This document shows, one piece after another, positions 26,380 to 34,207 of a stretch of DNA of 64,000 nt. The position numbers were made by a program, and so were the translations under genes. Source of the DNA: Streptomyces minutiscleroticus (GTDB taxonomy: Bacteria; Actinomycetota; Actinomycetes; Streptomycetales; Streptomycetaceae). The stretch spans positions 1-64,000 of the forward strand of contig NZ_BMVU01000039.1 of NCBI RefSeq assembly GCF_014650875.1. The letters run 5' to 3'. Position 1 is the first letter of the stretch, and every line of letters begins with the position of its first letter. The notes under the pieces were generated by a model, which had not been told where the DNA came from, searched no databases, and saw nothing but the letters and a program-made list of their open reading frames with translations.

Positions 26380-27582
26380 GTGCAGCGCCTCTATGGTTTT
26401 CTCCGCAGGTACCCGACATGGGTCGACAGCTTCTGGGCCGTCGTCCTGCTCGCGGTCAGCCTGGTGGGCGAGACGGCCGATCCGCAGTCCCGGGGGCAGG
26501 CCCCGGAATGGGCCATGGTCCCGATCGTGCTGGGCCTGTGCCTGGCCGTGGCGCTGCGCCGGCGGATGCCGGAGAAGACGCTGCTGCTCGTCGCGGCGAT
26601 GGGCATTGCGCAGCTCGCGCTGGACGTGCCGGTGATGGCGGCCGACTTCGCCATGCTCGTGATCATCTACACCGCCGCGGCGGACGGCGCCCGGTGGGCG
26701 TCCCGGCTCGCGCTGATCGGCGGCCTGTGCGCGGCGGGCCTTTCGCACCTGCGCTGGCCCCTGGAGAACGTGGGCGCCTGGGGCTCGCTGCTGCTGGCGG
26801 TCTTCGAGTCGGTGCCCTTCGCGCTCGCCTGGGTGCTCGGCGACTCCATCCGCACCCGCCGCGCCTACATGGCCCAGCTGGAGGAGCGCGCCGCCCGTCT
26901 GGAGCGGGAGCGCGAGGCGCAGGCCAAGGTCGCGGTCGCCGCGGAGCGCGCCCGCATCGCGCGCGAGCTCCACGACGTGGTCGCGCACAACGTCTCGGTG
27001 ATGGTGGTCCAGGCCGACGGTGCCGCGTACGTCATGGACACCGCGCCCGACCAGGCCAAGAAGGCCCTGGAGACCATCTCGGGCACCGGCCGCCAGGCGC
27101 TCGCGGAGATGCGCCGGCTGCTCGGCGTGCTGCGCACCGGCGAGCCCCAGGAGACCGGCGAGTACGTGCCCCAGCCCGACGTCGAGCAGCTGGAGGACCT
27201 CATAGAGCAGGTCCGCACCTCCGGGCTGCCCGTCGACTACAAGGTCGAGGGCACCCCGCGCCCGCTGCCCAGCGGCGTCGAGCTGACGGCGTACCGCATC
27301 GTGCAGGAGGCGCTCACCAACACCCGCAAGCACGGCGGTCCGAACGCCGGGGCCAGTGTGCGCCTGGTCTACTTCGACGACGGGCTCGGCCTGCTCGTCG
27401 AGGACGACGGCAAGGGCGCGCCCCACGAGCTGTACGAGGAGGGCGGCGCCGACGGCAGCGGGCACGGCCTGATCGGCATGCGCGAGCGCGTCGGCATGGT
27501 CGGCGGCACCCTGGACGCGGGGCCGCGCCCGGGCGGCGGCTTCCGCATCAGCGCCCTGCTCCCGCTCAAGCCCGCCCACTGA
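26380..27582 (+). CDS. NarL-family sensor histidine kinase
   Basis: 400 residues. About five or six N-terminal transmembrane helices (up to ~155) without a large sensor loop, then a short coiled coil, the HisKA_3 dimerisation box ARELHDVVAHNVSVM with phospho-acceptor His198, and an HATPase with the N-box EALTNTRKH and G-boxes EDDGKG and HGLIGMRERV. Signal unknown; such kinases often respond to envelope conditions. The partner regulator follows 157 bp downstream. Probable leaderless mRNA: TACGCT (26367-26372) ends 7 nt before GTG 26380. Confidence 0.92.
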   Translation: MQRLYGFLRRYPTWVDSFWAVVLLAVSLVGETADPQSRGQAPEWAMVPIVLGLCLAVALRRRMPEKTLLLVAAMGIAQLALDVPVMAADFAMLVIIYTAAADGARWASRLALIGGLCAAGLSHLRWPLENVGAWGSLLLAVFESVPFALAWVLGDSIRTRRAYMAQLEERAARLEREREAQAKVAVAAERARIARELHDVVAHNVSVMVVQADGAAYVMDTAPDQAKKALETISGTGRQALAEMRRLLGVLRTGEPQETGEYVPQPDVEQLEDLIEQVRTSGLPVDYKVEGTPRPLPSGVELTAYRIVQEALTNTRKHGGPNAGASVRLVYFDDGLGLLVEDDGKGAPHELYEEGGADGSGHGLIGMRERVGMVGGTLDAGPRPGGGFRISALLPLKPAH

Positions 27583-27647
27583 CACGTGCCCGTCGTTCCT
27601 GCCGCCGCCACCCGCCGCCCGCCGACCGCCGCCATCCGCCAAACGCT

Positions 27648-27718
27648 GTCACCCGCCGACCACGGCCACCTGCCGACCACGGCGACCCGCCGACCGCGGC
27701 GACCCGCCGACCACCGCC
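27648..27718 (+). repeat. Degenerate ~17-bp tandem repeats between kinase and response regulator
   Basis: Units resembling ACCCGCCGACCACGGCG recur about four times in the 157-bp gap between the kinase stop and the regulator start. The gap is unusually long for a kinase/regulator pair, and no promoter hexamers are evident in it. Confidence 0.6.
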
Positions 27719-27739
27719 GTCCGACCGAAGGACCCCGCC

Positions 27740-28411
27740 ATGCCGATCCGCGTGATGCTCGTCGACGACCAGGTGCTGCTGCGCACCGGGTTCCGGATGG
27801 TGCTGGCCGCCCAGCCGGACATGGAGGTCGTGGCGGAGGCGGGCGACGGGGTGGAGGCCCTGCTGGCGCTGCGCGACACCGAGGTCGACGTGGTGCTGAT
27901 GGACGTCCGCATGCCGAAGCTGGACGGCGTGGAGGCCACCCGCCGCATCTGCATGGAGGCCGATCCGCCGAAGGTGCTCATCCTCACCACCTTCGACCTC
28001 GACGAGTACGCCTTCTCCGGGCTCAAGGCGGGCGCCTCCGGGTTCATGCTCAAGGACGTGCCGCCCGGCGAGCTGCTCGCCGCGATCCGCTCCGTGCACA
28101 GCGGCGACGCGGTGGTCGCGCCGTCCACGACCCGGCGGCTCCTCGACCGGTTCGCGCCGATGCTGCCGGACCCGGGCGGGGAGCCCCCGCTCAAGGAGCT
28201 GGAGCGGCTGACCGACCGCGAGCGCGAGGTGATGGTGCTGGTCGCGCAGGGTCTGTCGAACGGTGAGATCGCGGCCCGGCTGGTGCTGTCCGAGGCGACC
28301 GTGAAGACCCACGTCGGCCGCATCCTCACCAAGCTGGGGCTGCGCGACCGCGTCCAGGTCGTGGTGCTCGCCTACGAGACGGGCCTGGTGCGCGCGGGCC
28401 GCAACGGCTGA
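27740..28411 (+). CDS. NarL/LuxR-type response regulator
   Basis: 223 residues. The receiver domain (1-~120) has the acidic pocket DDQ (9-11), phospho-acceptor Asp55 in VVLMDVRMPK, and the conserved Thr and Lys in LTTF and LKDV. The C-terminal HTH (~155-215) has the LuxR signature LTDREREVMVLVAQGLSNGEIA and ATVKTHVGRILTKLGLRDR. It pairs with the kinase immediately upstream. Target genes are unknown; the adjacent TmrB-like gene is in the same direction but separated by a terminator. A purine stretch GAAGGACC precedes ATG 27740. Confidence 0.93.
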   Translation: MPIRVMLVDDQVLLRTGFRMVLAAQPDMEVVAEAGDGVEALLALRDTEVDVVLMDVRMPKLDGVEATRRICMEADPPKVLILTTFDLDEYAFSGLKAGASGFMLKDVPPGELLAAIRSVHSGDAVVAPSTTRRLLDRFAPMLPDPGGEPPLKELERLTDREREVMVLVAQGLSNGEIAARLVLSEATVKTHVGRILTKLGLRDRVQVVVLAYETGLVRAGRNG

Positions 28412-28453
28412 CCGGGACTGCCCCGGGCCGCCACGGCTGCTCCGGACCGCAAG

Positions 28454-28496
28454 GGCCGATCCGGCCCGGTGCTGCCCAGCCCGGCCCGGATCAGCC
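28454..28496 (+). terminator. Intrinsic terminator after the response regulator gene
   Basis: An imperfect 16-bp stem (28454-28469 with 28481-28496, two mismatches) with an 11-nt loop, 43 bp after the stop codon. It separates the two-component pair from the TmrB-like gene. Confidence 0.6.
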
Positions 28497-28569
28497 CGGG
28501 CCGGTGCCGGGTCCCGCCGCCCGCTCCGCGCGTGACCGGGGCGTGGCGCGGGCCCACTAGGGTCTGCGC

Positions 28570-29202
28570 ATGCTCCTGTGGATCAACGGCCCCTTCGGGG
28601 GCGGCAAGACACAGACCGCACACGAGATCCGGCGGCGGCTGCCGGGCAGCGTCGTCTGCGACCCCGAGCACGTGGGCTTCGGCCTGCACCGCATGCTGCC
28701 GCCCGGCCTGCGCGGCGACTTCCAGGACCTGGCCGCGTGGCGGCAGGGGGTGTACGAGGTGCTGGACCTGGCGCTCACGGGGCACGACGGCGTGGTGATC
28801 GCGCCGATGACGGTCGTCGAGCCCGCCCACTTCGAGGAGACCGTCGGCCGGCTGCGCGACAAAGGGCACGACGTACGGCACTTCACGCTGCTCGCCGAGC
28901 GCGAGACCGTGCTGCGGCGGCTGCGCGAACGCGGTTTCGGGCGTCTCCTCGGGCTCGTCGCCGGCAAGGACGCGCCGCTGCGCCGGGAGAGCTGGGCGGT
29001 GGAGCAGCTGGACCGCTGCCTGGAGCGGCTGCGGGAACCGGAGTTCGCCGAGCACCTGTGGACGGACCGCACGTCGGTCTCCCGGACGGCCGACCGCATC
29101 GCCGTGCTGGCGGGCCTCACGCTCGCGCCCGACAAGGACGGCGCCCTGCGCGGACGCCTGCGCCGGGCGGCGGTGGGGGCGCGGCACATCCGGTTCGACT
29201 GA
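28570..29202 (+). CDS. TmrB-like P-loop ATP-binding protein
   Basis: 210 residues, similar along the whole length to Bacillus TmrB, an ATP-binding protein that confers tunicamycin resistance. MLLWINGPFGGGKTQTAHEI holds the Walker A GPFGGGKT (7-14); CDPEHVGFGLHRMLP, VIAPMTVVEP, HFTLLAERETVLRRLRERG and WAVEQLDRCLERLREPEF follow in TmrB order, and the end ARHIRFD matches the TmrB C-terminus. The physiological substrate in Streptomyces is unknown; a nucleotide-type antibiotic or a nucleotide-sugar is conceivable. Leaderless: TAGGGT (28558-28563) ends 6 nt before ATG 28570. Confidence 0.82.
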   Translation: MLLWINGPFGGGKTQTAHEIRRRLPGSVVCDPEHVGFGLHRMLPPGLRGDFQDLAAWRQGVYEVLDLALTGHDGVVIAPMTVVEPAHFEETVGRLRDKGHDVRHFTLLAERETVLRRLRERGFGRLLGLVAGKDAPLRRESWAVEQLDRCLERLREPEFAEHLWTDRTSVSRTADRIAVLAGLTLAPDKDGALRGRLRRAAVGARHIRFD

Positions 29203-29346
29203 GCGTCCGCGCACCGCCCGGCCCCGTACGCGGTCCGCGCATCACCCGGGCCCGTACGCGCTCCTGAGCCCTGGTGAGCGCCGTACCCGTCCGCGCTCCC
29301 GGGCCCCGTACGCGGTCCGCGCCCCAGGGGCCGGCGCGGTGCGGGC

Positions 29347-30489
29347 TCAGCGCAGGACGCCCTCCAGGAAGTCGCCGCCCAGCCGCGCCACCACCGTGAC
29401 GTCCAGCTGGTGCAGCACGTACCGGCCGCGGCGCCGGGTCGTGATCAGGCCCGCCTTCTTGAGGAGGGCGAGGTGCCGGGATATCTCCGGCGCCGACATG
29501 CCCTCCACCTTCGCCAGCTCGCCCGTGGTGAACGCGCTGCGCGCCAGGTGGCGGCACATCCGCATCCGCACGGGGTGCGACAGGGCCGTCATCCGCAGCG
29601 TCAGCTGCTCCACCGAGGGCGGGGCGGCGGGCGCCGGCGAGCTGACGGGGTAGTGCAGCACCGGCTGCCACCCGTACCGGTGCAGGACCATCAGATGGGG
29701 GCGGCCCAGGCTCGTCGGGATCAGCAGCAGGCTGCCGTCCGCCGTGCTCGTGCGCCCCTCGTTCAGCTTGTCGACCGTGATCCGCTGCTCGTCCTCGTCC
29801 AGCGTCACCACCGGCGACACGGCCGTCAGCGCCTCGGCGAGCCCCTTGCGCCGGAGGATGTCGGTCTTGTGCCGGGCGTCCGCCGTGAGCTGGTGGCGCA
29901 TCCGGGACCAGACGTCCGCGAAGAACGCCTCGTCGCAGTCCTCCAGGAACCGCCGCAGCCAGACCCGTACGTGCGGCGGGTCCTCCAGCAGCCGCCGGGT
30001 GAACCGCACCGGCTGCGGTCCGCGCGCGGCCGCCAGCTCCAGGGCGCGCTCGCGCATCGCGGGGTCGGCGAGGACCCGCGCCGGGCGTGTGTCGTACGGC
30101 AGCGCGCAGGTGAACTCCAGGGCCGCGTCCACGAACTGCTCGTCGGACAGCCTGTCCAGCAGGTCCAGGTCCTCGGCGAGCGTGGCGCCCGGAAGCGTGC
30201 CGCCCGGCAGTCCCGCCGCGGGCACGAACACGTCCGAGAACGTGGTGCGCCACAGGAAGTCGGCCTCGCCCATGCTGTCGGCCAGGCACGGGTCGAGCCG
30301 GGCGGTCACCCCGGCCACCCAGGCCTGGAGCCCGGGGTGGTGCCCCGGCTCCGCCAGTACGTGCAGGGCCATGCAGAGCTCGGCCAGCGGCGAGGTCACC
30401 ACCGCGACCCCGCCCCGGGCCGCGGACTCCGGCCGGGCGGGGTGGCGCCCCTCCCGGCGCAGGCCGGAGATGTCGATGCGCACGCTCAT
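29347..30489 (-). CDS. ArsR/SmtB-type transcriptional regulator with DUF5937 domain
   Basis: 380 residues. The N-terminal ~280 residues match the actinobacterial DUF5937 region (start MSVRIDISGL; ...HYPVSSPAP), of unknown ligand. The C-terminal ~95 residues are a winged HTH of ArsR type: LSHPVRMRMCRHLARSAFTTGELAKVEGMSAPEISRHLALLKKAGLITTRRRGRYVLHQ. The CxC metal motif of classical ArsR is absent, so it is unlikely to sense metals. A weak GAGG precedes ATG 30489. It is convergent with the TmrB-like gene; their 144-bp gap contains a 20-bp direct repeat (29221-29240 and about 29303-29322). Confidence 0.82.
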   Translation of the reverse strand: MSVRIDISGLRREGRHPARPESAARGGVAVVTSPLAELCMALHVLAEPGHHPGLQAWVAGVTARLDPCLADSMGEADFLWRTTFSDVFVPAAGLPGGTLPGATLAEDLDLLDRLSDEQFVDAALEFTCALPYDTRPARVLADPAMRERALELAAARGPQPVRFTRRLLEDPPHVRVWLRRFLEDCDEAFFADVWSRMRHQLTADARHKTDILRRKGLAEALTAVSPVVTLDEDEQRITVDKLNEGRTSTADGSLLLIPTSLGRPHLMVLHRYGWQPVLHYPVSSPAPAAPPSVEQLTLRMTALSHPVRMRMCRHLARSAFTTGELAKVEGMSAPEISRHLALLKKAGLITTRRRGRYVLHQLDVTVVARLGGDFLEGVLR

Positions 30490-30868
30490 GACCTCATGGT
30501 GCACCCCGCCGCCGACAGCGCGGCCGCCGATCGCCGGCCCCCGTCGATCGACTGACGGCCCGCCGTCACTCGACGCGACGGCCCGCCCGGCCCGCGGCCG
30601 GCTCCGCGCGCGTCCCCGGCACGGCCGCGCGCGGTGCACGCGGCGGACGCGGCGGACGCCGACGGGCGGGTCGATCCACCGCCTCCCTGGCGGGGCGCCC
30701 GGTGAGGCACCCCCGGTGAGACGCCCTCGGCGGGCACCCATGGCGGGCACTCTTGGCGAGCACCCCTGACGGACGCCCCCGGTGGGCACCAGGGGTGCCC
30801 ATCCCCGGCGGGGCGGCCCGAGCCGGCCGTCCCGTACGGCCCTTCGGGCGGCCGGCGTACGGCGGCCG
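30490..30868. other. 379-bp intergenic region with degenerate repeats
   Basis: No gene seen. The part 30700-30800 is made of imperfect units of the type GGCGGGCACCC and GGTGAGACGCCC in several spacings, ending in a 7-bp hairpin (30784-30790 with 30794-30800) that could be the terminator of the minus-strand aldolase-like gene. The promoter of the ArsR-type gene is on the other side, since that gene is also on the minus strand with its start at 30489. Confidence 0.5.
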
Positions 30869-32110
30869 TCAGGGCAGCCGGCCCACGAACTCCGCGACGG
30901 CCGCGCGGACGTCCTCGGCCGTCCACTCCAGGCCGGGCGCGGCCACGGTGACCTCCGTGCAGCCGAATCCGGGCCCGACGCGTCTCCAGGCGCCCGGGAA
31001 CAGCGCGACCCCCGTCTCCTCGGCCTGGCGGGCGCCCGCCTCGGCCAGCACTTCCCCGTCGCAGGGCAGCCAGACCTGGAACTGGTGCGTGTGCGGCACC
31101 TCGGGGTGCACGCGCGCCCCGCGGACACCGGCCTGCGCGAACCCCTCGCGCAGCGCCGCCGCCACCACGCGCGCGTGGGCGACGTACTCCGGCAGCCGGG
31201 GCAGCTCCCGTTCGAGGCCGACCAGCGCCGACAGGGCGGTCGGGAACTGCTGGAAGACCTGCCCGCCGTACCGGTGCCGCCAGGCCCGCGCCTCGTCGAC
31301 GAGGGTCCTGGGGCCCGCGAGCGCCGCCCCGCCCAGCCCGTCGAGCGACTTGTAGAACGACACGTAGACGCTGTCCGCGAGGTCGGCGATCTCGTGCAGG
31401 GGGCGCCCGAAGTGCGTCGTGCACTCCCACAGGCGGGCCCCGTCGAAGTGCACCACCGCGTCGCGCTCGCGGGCCGCCTCCACGGTGGCGGCGAGCTCCT
31501 CCCAGGAGGGCAGGACGAAACCGGCGTCCCGGAGGGGCAGTTCGAGCATCAGGGTCCCGAAGGGCTCCTCCAGGCCGCGCACCTCGCCGGCGTCCGGCAG
31601 CCGGGGCTCGCGCGTCGGGTGGACGGTGCGCAGCCCGCTCACCGTGCTCAGCGCGTGCCGTTCGTGCACCTCCGGGTGGGACAGGGGGTGCAGGGCCACC
31701 ACAGGGTTCCCCGTGCGCCCCGCCCAGCAGCGCAGGGCGACCTGCTGGGCCATGGTGCCGGAGGGGAAGAAGGCGGCGGCCTCCTTGCCGAGCAGGTCCG
31801 CGACCCGCTTCTCCAGGGTCTCCACGACGCCGTCGCCGTACATGTCCGCCCGCCGGTCCAGGTCGTACACGTCCGGGGCCGCCGCCACCAGCCGGGCCAG
31901 CCGCTCGCCGACCGTCTCCTGGTGGCCGGGGCGCGACAGGGCCCGCCGCGCGCTCCGCCAGGCGGCCAGCCGCCGTTCCCGCAGCTCCGCCGGCGGCCCC
32001 CCGGCCGCTTCGGTACCGGCGCCCTCCGCGGGGCCGTCGTCCTGGGGGTGACCGGCGCGGCCGTCGTCGTGCGGGGTGGCCGGGCCGTGTGCCGTCTCGC
32101 TGTCGCTCAT
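30869..32110 (-). CDS. Threonine aldolase / beta-eliminating lyase family PLP enzyme
   Basis: 413 residues, fold type I PLP enzyme. Around 45 disordered residues precede the core. Family features are MYGDGVVETLEKRVADLLGKEAAAFFPSGTMAQQVAL (PLP phosphate and stacking region), VVHFDGARLWE with the PLP-binding Asp, and SFYKSLDGLGG with the Schiff-base Lys (~254). This is close to low-specificity L-threonine aldolase, which cleaves L-threonine or allo-threonine to glycine and acetaldehyde. The GG and tyrosine patterns differ enough that another beta-substituted amino acid could be the substrate. It is divergent from the panC operon. Confidence 0.85.
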   Translation of the reverse strand: MSDSETAHGPATPHDDGRAGHPQDDGPAEGAGTEAAGGPPAELRERRLAAWRSARRALSRPGHQETVGERLARLVAAAPDVYDLDRRADMYGDGVVETLEKRVADLLGKEAAAFFPSGTMAQQVALRCWAGRTGNPVVALHPLSHPEVHERHALSTVSGLRTVHPTREPRLPDAGEVRGLEEPFGTLMLELPLRDAGFVLPSWEELAATVEAARERDAVVHFDGARLWECTTHFGRPLHEIADLADSVYVSFYKSLDGLGGAALAGPRTLVDEARAWRHRYGGQVFQQFPTALSALVGLERELPRLPEYVAHARVVAAALREGFAQAGVRGARVHPEVPHTHQFQVWLPCDGEVLAEAGARQAEETGVALFPGAWRRVGPGFGCTEVTVAAPGLEWTAEDVRAAVAEFVGRLP

Positions 32111-32258
32111 GCCTGGATCATGCCGCGCCCGGTGTCGCGCGGGCACATGGGATTACCCACAGCCTGTGGACGGGGAGACGGCGGCGGAACCGATCGCGTT
32201 AACATGACGAGAAATCGTCCGGTACCCCGAGCGGACTGGAACGGAAGGCCCTCGTCGC

Positions 32259-33209
32259 GTGAGTACAGTCCCACAGCCAGACCCCAAGGACCGCCCGGCG
32301 CGGCTCACCGTCGGCGTCGTCGGCGCCGGCCGGGTGGGCCCCGCCCTGGCCGCGTCGCTCCAGCTCGCCGGTCATCGCCCGGTCGCCGTCTCCGGGGTCT
32401 CCGACGCCTCCCGGCGGCGCGCCGCCCTGCTCCTGCCCGGCGTCCCCCTGGTGACGCCCGAGGAGGTCCTGGACCGCTCCGAGCTGGTCCTGCTGACGGT
32501 CCCGGACGACGCCCTGCCCGGGCTCGTCGAGGGACTCGTCGGGACGGGCGCGGTCCGCCCGGGCCAGCTGCTCGTGCACACCTCCGGGCGGTACGGCGCG
32601 AAGGTGCTCGACCCGGCGCTGCGCGCGGGGGCGCTGCCGCTCGCGCTGCACCCGGCGATGACCTTCACCGGCACCCCCGTGGACGTGCAGCGCCTGGCCG
32701 GGTGCTCCTTCGGCGTTACCGCCCCCGAGGAGCTGCGCCTCGCCGCCGAGGCCCTGGTGATCGAGATGGGCGGCGAGCCCGAGTGGATCGCCGAGGAGTC
32801 CCGCCCGCTCTATCACGCGGCCCTCGCGCTGGGCGCCAACCACCTGGTGACGTTGGTCGCCCAGTCCATGGAGCTGCTGCGCACGGCGGGCGTGTCGGCG
32901 CCCGACCGGATGCTCGGCCCGCTGCTCGGCGCGGCCCTGGACAACGCCCTGCGCTCGGGCGACGCGGCCCTCACCGGGCCGGTCGCGCGCGGCGACGCCG
33001 GCACGGTCGCCGCGCACATCGCCGAGCTGCGCAGGAACGCCCCGCAGACGGTGACCGGCTATCTGGCGATGGCCCGCGCGACCGCCGACCGCGCGCTCGC
33101 CCACGGGCTGCTCAGGCCCGAGCTGGCCGAGGACCTGCTGGGCGTGCTCGCCGACGGGGCGTCCGGCGGGTCCGGCAGGACCGACGGGACCGAGGGAGGG
33201 CCCCGATGA
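32259..33209 (+). CDS. Rossmann-fold DUF2520 oxidoreductase-like protein
   Basis: 316 residues. The N-terminal NAD(P)-binding fold starts with VGVVGAGRVGPALA (GxGxxG), continues with LLTVPDDALPGLV, and the C-terminal helical DUF2520 domain contains YHAALALGANHLVTLVAQ, similar in layout to 6-phosphogluconate/ketopantoate reductases. In actinobacteria this gene commonly precedes panC, and here it overlaps it by 4 bp, so a link to pantothenate synthesis, such as ketopantoate reduction, is plausible but unproven. GGAAGG lies 13 nt before the GTG start, and a TAACAT -10-like hexamer (32200-32205) would give a ~45-nt leader. Confidence 0.85.
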   Translation: MSTVPQPDPKDRPARLTVGVVGAGRVGPALAASLQLAGHRPVAVSGVSDASRRRAALLLPGVPLVTPEEVLDRSELVLLTVPDDALPGLVEGLVGTGAVRPGQLLVHTSGRYGAKVLDPALRAGALPLALHPAMTFTGTPVDVQRLAGCSFGVTAPEELRLAAEALVIEMGGEPEWIAEESRPLYHAALALGANHLVTLVAQSMELLRTAGVSAPDRMLGPLLGAALDNALRSGDAALTGPVARGDAGTVAAHIAELRRNAPQTVTGYLAMARATADRALAHGLLRPELAEDLLGVLADGASGGSGRTDGTEGGPR

Positions 33210-34207
33210 CCGCCGCCGTGCTGCACACCGCCGACGAGCTGCACGCCCGCGTGCGCCGCGGCCGCCGTGCCGTCGTGATGACCATGGGCGCCCTGCACGA
33301 GGGCCACGCCACGCTGGTCCGGACCGCCCGGGAGCTCGCCGGGAGCGACGGCGAGGTCGTCGTCACGGTGTTCGTGAACCCCCTGCAGTTCGGTGCGAAC
33401 GAGGACCTCGACCGCTATCCGCGCACCCTGGACGCCGACGTGAAGATCGCCGAGGAGGCGGGCGCGGACGCCGTGTTCGCCCCCTCCGTGGAGGAGGTCT
33501 ACCCCGGCGGGCAGCCCCAGGTCCGCATCGGCGCCGGTCCCATGGGCGAGCGCCTGGAGGGTGCCTCGCGGCCCGGCCACTTCGACGGCATGCTGACCGT
33601 CGTCGCCAAGCTGCTGCACCTCACCCGCCCCGACGTGGCGCTGTTCGGGCAGAAGGACGCCCAGCAGCTCGCCCTGGTCCGCCGCATGGTGCGCGACCTG
33701 AACTTCGGCGTGGAGATCGTCGGCGTGCCGACCGTGCGCGAGCCCGACGGCCTCGCCCTGTCCAGCCGCAACCGCTACCTGTCCGCGGACGAGCGCCGTA
33801 CCGCCCTGGCCCTGTCCCGGGCGCTGTTCGCGGGCCGCGACCGGCACGCCGCCCAGGAGGCGCTGCGCGCGCGGGCCCGCGAGGTGCCCGCCACGCGCGC
33901 GCGGGCCGAGGCGCTGAGCGCGCTCGGCGAGTCCCGGGCCGCCGCCGACGCGCACGCCGTCGCCAAGGCCGCCCCCGCGGGCCCCTCCGGACCCGCCGCG
34001 GTCCTCGCCGCGGCCCGTCTGGTCCTCGACGAGGCCGCCCGCCTGCGGCCGCCGCTCGTGCTCGACTACGTGGCGCTGGTCGACCCGTCCGACTTCTCCG
34101 ACGTGCGGGCCGGCTTCACCGGCGAGGCGGTCCTCGCCGTCGCCGCCCGGGTCGGCACGACCCGGCTGATCGACAACATCCCCCTCACCTTCGGAGCCGC
34201 CCCGTGA
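33206..34207 (+). CDS. panC: Pantothenate synthetase (pantoate--beta-alanine ligase)
   Basis: Joins pantoate and beta-alanine with ATP to give pantothenate, in the cytosol. The nucleotidyltransferase HIGH-like motif is TMGALHEGHATLV, followed by VTVFVNPLQFGANEDLDRYPR, the LFGQKDAQQLALVRRM segment and the KMSKS-like ALSSRNRYLS. 333 residues: an insertion of ~35 alanine/arginine-rich residues (~225-262) makes it longer than the usual 280-310. ATG 33206 overlaps the DUF2520 stop (ATGA), and the panC TGA overlaps the nadB GTG, so the three are translationally coupled. Confidence 0.96.
   Translation: MTAAVLHTADELHARVRRGRRAVVMTMGALHEGHATLVRTARELAGSDGEVVVTVFVNPLQFGANEDLDRYPRTLDADVKIAEEAGADAVFAPSVEEVYPGGQPQVRIGAGPMGERLEGASRPGHFDGMLTVVAKLLHLTRPDVALFGQKDAQQLALVRRMVRDLNFGVEIVGVPTVREPDGLALSSRNRYLSADERRTALALSRALFAGRDRHAAQEALRARAREVPATRARAEALSALGESRAAADAHAVAKAAPAGPSGPAAVLAAARLVLDEAARLRPPLVLDYVALVDPSDFSDVRAGFTGEAVLAVAARVGTTRLIDNIPLTFGAAP

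Noticed and set aside
32156..32170. CCACAGCCTGTGG palindrome at the aldolase-like gene's upstream end as an operator
   Set aside because: Only 6-bp arms and no second copy; too little evidence to assign a function.
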